Below, one piece after another: positions 59,838-64,000 of a stretch of 64,000 nt of DNA. The number at the start of each line of letters is the position of its first letter. Position 1 is the first letter of the stretch. This stretch comes from Butyrivibrio sp. VCB2006. Lineage in GTDB: Bacteria; Bacillota; Clostridia; Lachnospirales; Lachnospiraceae. The notes under the pieces are model-generated. The model worked only from the letters and a program-made list of their open reading frames with translations, was not told the origin of the DNA and made no database searches. The position numbers were made by a program, and so were the translations under genes. The stretch covers positions 1-64,000 of the forward strand of contig NZ_ATVX01000001.1 in the NCBI RefSeq assembly GCF_000420945.1, in the 5' to 3' direction.

Positions 59838-61175
59838 ATGAAAAAGAAATTGGTATCTGTTTTATTAACAGCTGCTATGGGCGCTTCACTTTTAGTTGGA
59901 TGCGGCTCAGACGCAGCAGAGACTGTAACAGACACAGCTGAGACAGTATCAGAGACAGCTGCAGATGCAGCATCAGCAGTTCAGGAAGTTGCTGAGACTG
60001 TTGCAGAGGAAGCAGCTAACGTTGATCCAGCAGCTTATGATGGTAAGGAAGTTAAGGTTTGGGTTGCTGAGAACGTTGTAGACTTCACAAACGAGCAGAT
60101 TGAGAACTTTAAGACAGCATATCCTCAGTACGCTGGTGTTAACTTCACAGTTGAGCCAGTAGGTGAGGGCGATGCAGCTGGTAACATGATCACAGACGTA
60201 ACAGCAGGTGCTGATGTATTCGGGTTCGCACAGGATCAGCTTACAAGACTTGTAACAGCAGGCGCTCTTGAGGAAGTTAATCCAGATTTCCTTGCAGACG
60301 TTGAGGCTGCTAACTCAGCAGGTGTTGTTGAGGCCGGTAAGGTTGGCGGAACACTTTACGCTTATCCTATGACAGCTGATAACGGATATTTCCTTTACTA
60401 TGATAAGAGCGTTGTAACAGATCCTTCTACTCTTGAGGGTATCCTTGAGCAGTGCGAAGCAGCTGGCAAGAACTTCTACATTGATATGACAGGTTGGTAT
60501 CAGGTAGCATTCTTCTTTGGAACAGGCTGTGAGCTTACATACGACACAGATCCAGATGGTAACTTCACAAAGTGTAACGTAGACTATGCTTCAGATAAGG
60601 GTCTTGTAGCTCTTAAGGAGATGATCGAGGTTGCTTCTTCTTCAGCTTACCAGGCTGGTTCATCAGCTGGCGATGCTGTTAACTATGCAGCTATCATCGA
60701 TGGAACATGGGATGCTGGTACAGTTAAAGAAGTTCTTGGCGACAACTACGCTTGCGCTAAGCTTCCTACATTCACAGGTTCTGACGGACAGACATATCAG
60801 ATGAGCGGATTCAACGGATGCAAGCTCCTTGGTGTTAAGCCTCAGGAAGACGAAGATAAGCTTCAGATCTGTGATGACCTTGCATACTACCTCACAAGCG
60901 AGGAAGTACAGCTTGCAAGATTCAAGGCTGTTGAGTGGGGCCCATCTAACTTAAATGCACAGGCATCAAGCGAAGTTAAGGCTAACGAAGCTCTTTCAGC
61001 TCTTGCAGAGCAGTTCGCATACACAATCCCACAGGGCAACTATCCTGGAGATTACTGGTCACGTGCTGAGTCACTTGCAGGCGACGTTAAGGATGCATTC
61101 CAGAAGGCTTCTGATGATGATCTTAAAGCAGCTCTTGAAGCATATCAGGCTGACCTTGAGTCATATGCAAAATAA
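59838..61175 (+). CDS. Sugar ABC transporter substrate-binding lipoprotein
   Basis: 445 residues from ATG 59838 (GGAGG upstream). Lipoprotein signal with lipobox LLVGC, then an acidic Ala/Thr/Glu spacer (about 23-58), then an extracellular solute-binding fold of the MalE group with the WVAENVVDFTNEQIENF start. Strong codon bias implies very high expression. The ligand is not readable; the neighbouring permeases and LacI gene indicate an oligosaccharide such as malto-, xylo- or galacto-oligosaccharide. Confidence 0.92.
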   Translation: MKKKLVSVLLTAAMGASLLVGCGSDAAETVTDTAETVSETAADAASAVQEVAETVAEEAANVDPAAYDGKEVKVWVAENVVDFTNEQIENFKTAYPQYAGVNFTVEPVGEGDAAGNMITDVTAGADVFGFAQDQLTRLVTAGALEEVNPDFLADVEAANSAGVVEAGKVGGTLYAYPMTADNGYFLYYDKSVVTDPSTLEGILEQCEAAGKNFYIDMTGWYQVAFFFGTGCELTYDTDPDGNFTKCNVDYASDKGLVALKEMIEVASSSAYQAGSSAGDAVNYAAIIDGTWDAGTVKEVLGDNYACAKLPTFTGSDGQTYQMSGFNGCKLLGVKPQEDEDKLQICDDLAYYLTSEEVQLARFKAVEWGPSNLNAQASSEVKANEALSALAEQFAYTIPQGNYPGDYWSRAESLAGDVKDAFQKASDDDLKAALEAYQADLESYAK

Positions 61176-61218
61176 TTATTTATAAGTGATATCAGTATCA
61201 TTTATTTAGTACCTTGTG

Positions 61219-61253
61219 TTCTTCCGGCAGAGATAGAGTCTTTGCCGGAAGAA
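61219..61253 (+). other. Stem-loop between the binding-protein and permease genes
   Basis: TTCTTCCGGCA (61219-61229) pairs perfectly with TGCCGGAAGAA (61243-61253). No T run follows. Such intercistronic hairpins protect the upstream message and give more binding protein than permease. Confidence 0.6.
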
Positions 61254-61283
61254 TTAATGTAAAGAAAACTTGGAGGAAGCGGT

Positions 61284-62684
61284 ATGGCTAAAACTAATAA
61301 AGGCCAGAAAAGGAAAAATGCGTTAGCACAGTTCTTTAGCGTCCTGGGGAATGACCTGAAGGAAATAGGACTGACATTTAAAGAGGGAGATTTTAAGACA
61401 AGAATCTCATTTATGATTTTTGGTTTTGGTTCTCTGCTTCGTGGATTGTGGCTTAGAGGATTGACACTTCTTGCCGTAGAAGCAGGACTTTTATATTTTA
61501 TCTTTTCATTTGGATGGACTTACCTGTCCAAGCTTGGAACTCTCGGCACGATAGCTACAACCAAGCAGGGCAGAAAAACAGTTTATGGTGACAACAGCTT
61601 TTTGATCTTGCTTTTCGGACTTCTTGCACTTTTTGCTGTAGTTGCGTTTATAGCTGTTTGGAGAATAAATGTCAGAGTCAGCCGTACTGAACAGATTATT
61701 CTGAGGGATGGAAGAAAGCTTCCTACAAATGGTGATGACTTTAAGTCTCTTTTTGATTCAAATTTTGACAAGACGCTGCTTGCGCTTCCTGTTACAGGAG
61801 TATTTGTATTTACAGTACTTCCGATTGTATTTATGATCTGCGTGGCATTTACCAATTATGATGCCAACCATCAGCCACCATCAAATCTGTTTACCTGGGT
61901 GGGAGTAGAAAACTTCCATGATCTGTTCTCATTTGGAACAGCAGGCTTTGGTGGAACTTTCGTTACTGTCCTTACCTGGACATTGGTATGGGCATTTTTT
62001 GCTACATTCATTGACTATTTCCTTGGTATTGCAGTTGCAATGCTTATTAACAAAAAGGGAATCAAGTTTAAAAAGCTGTGGAGAACAATCCTTGTTGTAA
62101 CAATTGCTGTACCACAGTTTGTATCACTCCTTTATGTATCTAAACTCTTTGCAAATGATGGACTTATCAATGGATATCTTTTGAAATGGGGATTGATTGA
62201 TCAGGCAATTCAGTTCTGGGTTAATCCTACTCTTGCAAAGATTACAATTATTGTAGTAAACATCTGGATCGGTATTCCTTACATGATGCTTATTGCAACA
62301 GGACTTCTTATGAATATTCCGGAAGATCTCTACGAGAGTGCACGTATTGACGGTGCAACTTCATGGCAGATGTTCCTTCACATTACATTACCTTACATGC
62401 TGTTTGTAACAGGACCATTCCTTCTTACACAGTACACAGGTAACCTTAATAACTTTAACGTAATATTCCTTCTTACACAGGGACAGCCTAAGACAGGAAA
62501 CCTTGTTGGAGGAGCAGGACGTACGGACCTTCTTATCACATGGCTATATAAGATGACAATTAACGATACCAACTATCGTATGGCTGCTGTAATAGGTATC
62601 ATGGTATTCATTGTTACAGCCGGCATAAGCCTTGTGGTTTATAACTTATTACCTTCAGTAAAAGATGAGGAGGGCTTCCAATAA
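61284..62684 (+). CDS. Sugar ABC transporter permease (MalF type)
   Basis: 466 residues. About 140 N-terminal residues hold extra transmembrane helices and a cytoplasmic loop before the permease core, as in long MalF proteins. The ATPase-contact EAA motif is EDLYESARIDGATSW. It overlaps the next gene by one base (TAATG). TTGGAGG precedes the ATG. Confidence 0.93.
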   Translation: MAKTNKGQKRKNALAQFFSVLGNDLKEIGLTFKEGDFKTRISFMIFGFGSLLRGLWLRGLTLLAVEAGLLYFIFSFGWTYLSKLGTLGTIATTKQGRKTVYGDNSFLILLFGLLALFAVVAFIAVWRINVRVSRTEQIILRDGRKLPTNGDDFKSLFDSNFDKTLLALPVTGVFVFTVLPIVFMICVAFTNYDANHQPPSNLFTWVGVENFHDLFSFGTAGFGGTFVTVLTWTLVWAFFATFIDYFLGIAVAMLINKKGIKFKKLWRTILVVTIAVPQFVSLLYVSKLFANDGLINGYLLKWGLIDQAIQFWVNPTLAKITIIVVNIWIGIPYMMLIATGLLMNIPEDLYESARIDGATSWQMFLHITLPYMLFVTGPFLLTQYTGNLNNFNVIFLLTQGQPKTGNLVGGAGRTDLLITWLYKMTINDTNYRMAAVIGIMVFIVTAGISLVVYNLLPSVKDEEGFQ

Positions 62685-63568
62685 TGGCTAATAATACAAA
62701 TCCAGGTTCTATGAAAAGAAAAAGAGCTATCGGAAATGCTATTACATATGTGCTACTCATTATTATAAGCATTATCTGGTTGTTCCCATATTTTGGACTT
62801 CTTATGGCGAGCTTTAGGTCTTTTGACCCAGCTATAGAATACGGCGGAGTAGTAGATTATATTATTCCCCATACATTCTCACTTGATAACTACAAGTTCC
62901 TGTTTAATGGTGAGAACAACTATCCAAAATGGTATCTTAATACACTGATCATTTCATTTGCGGCATCATTCATTAACACATGTATCGTATTATGTGTAAG
63001 CTATGCTCTTTCACGTATGCGCTTTACAGGAAGAACCTTCCTCATGAGATTCTGGCTGGTTCTTGGAATGTTCCCTGGATTCCTTACAATGATCTGCTTG
63101 TACTTCCTGCTCAAACAGCTTGGGCTTACTCAGGCAGGTGCTGTACCTGGACTTATCCTTGTGTATATTGCAAGCTCAGGTATGGGTTACTACGTATGCA
63201 AGGGATATTTTGATACTATTCCAAAGGCTCTTGACGAAGCAGCAAGAATTGATGGCGCTTCCAGAGCAAGAGTATTTTTCCAGATGATCATTCCTATGGC
63301 TAAGCCAATTATCATCTACACAGCCCTTGTTGCGTTCATGGGACCTTGGTGTGATTACGTATTTGCTTCTTATATCGCTTTTGGTCACGATGCAAGCTAC
63401 AACGTAGCTGTTGCCATGCAGAGATGGATGGTTGTTGGAGACTATCAGGGATATTTCACAAGATTCTGCGCTGGCGGAATTGTAGTTGCTGTTCCTATTA
63501 CACTTCTGTTCATGTTCCTTCAGAAGTACTATGTAGAAGGTGTTACAGGTGGTGCTGTAAAGGGCTGA
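62684..63568 (+). CDS. Sugar ABC transporter permease (MalG type)
   Basis: 294 residues, six transmembrane helices, EAA motif ALDEAARIDGASRARV. It partners the MalF-type permease. No ATPase gene follows; in Firmicutes a shared MsmK-type ATPase encoded elsewhere usually powers such importers. Confidence 0.94.
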   Translation: MANNTNPGSMKRKRAIGNAITYVLLIIISIIWLFPYFGLLMASFRSFDPAIEYGGVVDYIIPHTFSLDNYKFLFNGENNYPKWYLNTLIISFAASFINTCIVLCVSYALSRMRFTGRTFLMRFWLVLGMFPGFLTMICLYFLLKQLGLTQAGAVPGLILVYIASSGMGYYVCKGYFDTIPKALDEAARIDGASRARVFFQMIIPMAKPIIIYTALVAFMGPWCDYVFASYIAFGHDASYNVAVAMQRWMVVGDYQGYFTRFCAGGIVVAVPITLLFMFLQKYYVEGVTGGAVKG

Positions 63569-63605
63569 TGTTCGGTATAACAATTTGTTGATTGGGGTTA
63601 CGGTA

Positions 63606-64000
63606 ATGGCTGACGAGAAAATTACCATAGACGATGTGGCCAAAGCATTGGGTATTTCCAAGACTACTGTTTCCAGAGCTATTTCGGGAAAAGGCAGGGT
63701 AGGAAATGAAACCAAAGCCAAGGTCATGGAGTTTATAGAAAAGCATAATTACAGGCCGAATGTTATGGCGAGAGCTCTTGCGCAGCAGAGAACGTTCAAT
63801 ATCGGGGTTGTCTGGCCTGACGATTACAACGCAGTGGATCTTCCTTTTTTTCAAAGGTGCATGATCGGTATGAGTGAGATCACATCCAGTTTTGGATATG
63901 ACATCGTTGTTTCTCTTATTGCAGGAGGCGATTTATCCGGTCTGAAAAGAATAATCGAAAACCATAAGGTTGACGGAGTCATTCTTACAAGGACTATGGT
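63606..64000 (+). CDS. LacI family regulator, cut by the window end
   Basis: 131 codons are visible; the rest lies beyond 64000. The N-terminal helix-turn-helix reads ITIDDVAKALGISKTTVSRAI, followed by the hinge helix NVMARALAQQ and the start of the periplasmic-binding-like sensor domain (NIGVVWPDD). It lies 37 bp after the permease gene and is the likely regulator of the importer, through AAACGTTT-type operators upstream of 59838. GGGGTT is a weak ribosome site. Confidence 0.9.
   Translation, partial: MADEKITIDDVAKALGISKTTVSRAISGKGRVGNETKAKVMEFIEKHNYRPNVMARALAQQRTFNIGVVWPDDYNAVDLPFFQRCMIGMSEITSSFGYDIVVSLIAGGDLSGLKRIIENHKVDGVILTRTM

Overview
The window reads as chromosome of a low-to-mid G+C, Gram-positive anaerobe of the Lachnospiraceae, most like Butyrivibrio or Pseudobutyrivibrio. 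Pointers are a secreted GH10 xylanase-esterase and a cell-wall-bound GH53 galactanase, a six-subunit Rnf ferredoxin:NAD+ complex, the gap-pgk-tpi cluster, a four-domain S1 protein encoded just after ispH, type IV pilus parts, and AGGAGG-type ribosome sites with occasional TTG and GTG starts. The genus is inferred from gene content. No rRNA, tRNA, CRISPR array, integrase or transposase gene was found. Several starts below are moved to codons with a better ribosome site.

Layout: 1-185 is a GC-rich hairpin cluster. 186-4341 holds a VTT membrane protein and a coenzyme A block (ECF S component, coaX, coaBC), with a 53-bp repeat array between coaX and coaBC. 4436-7447 is the four-domain xylanase-esterase. 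7859-8644 has an unknown small protein converging on a CheY-like regulator. 8827-13560 is a leftward pilus-like operon (degenerate GGDEF protein, transglutaminase lipoprotein, PilC, four small membrane proteins), followed by a PHP phosphatase. 14826-18556 is gapA-pgk-tpiA and a shikimate-kinase-like gene, then mgtC. 19388-25817 is a leftward set: GPH sugar symporter, glycerophosphodiesterase, alpha/beta hydrolase, SNF2 helicase. The symporter diverges from the galactanase (26062-29304) across a region with repeated TTGCGC sites.

29382-35012 is a rightward run of tetR, rpiR, a BaiN-like flavoprotein, cmk, ispH and rpsA. cheR and a YprB-like nuclease converge on a 176-bp palindrome at about 36 kb. 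37622-42784 is rnfCDGEAB, followed by a NusG-II protein and a Gx transporter. 44216-49421 is the least explained part: a membrane-anchored coiled-coil protein with phage-tail-like repeats, a coupled 31-codon ORF, a CobW GTPase with over 50 histidines in a repeat insert, a second CobW-like GTPase with a DUF1980-like tail, and a CmpB-type membrane protein. 49507-59518 carries rpsT, lepA, hemW, pepF, yfbR and pilT, comM, dprA (pilus retraction and DNA uptake). 59838-64000 is a sugar ABC importer and a LacI regulator cut by the window end, behind a promoter dense in operator-like sites.

How it fits together: plant cell-wall polysaccharides (xylan, pectic galactan) are cut outside the cell, oligosaccharides are taken up by the symporter and ABC importer, the sugars feed glycolysis, and reduced ferredoxin is used by Rnf to make an ion gradient. 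Pilus, CheY, CheR and competence genes point to surface motility and DNA uptake. The most original material is the 44-49 kb locus, whose metal-handling role is an inference.
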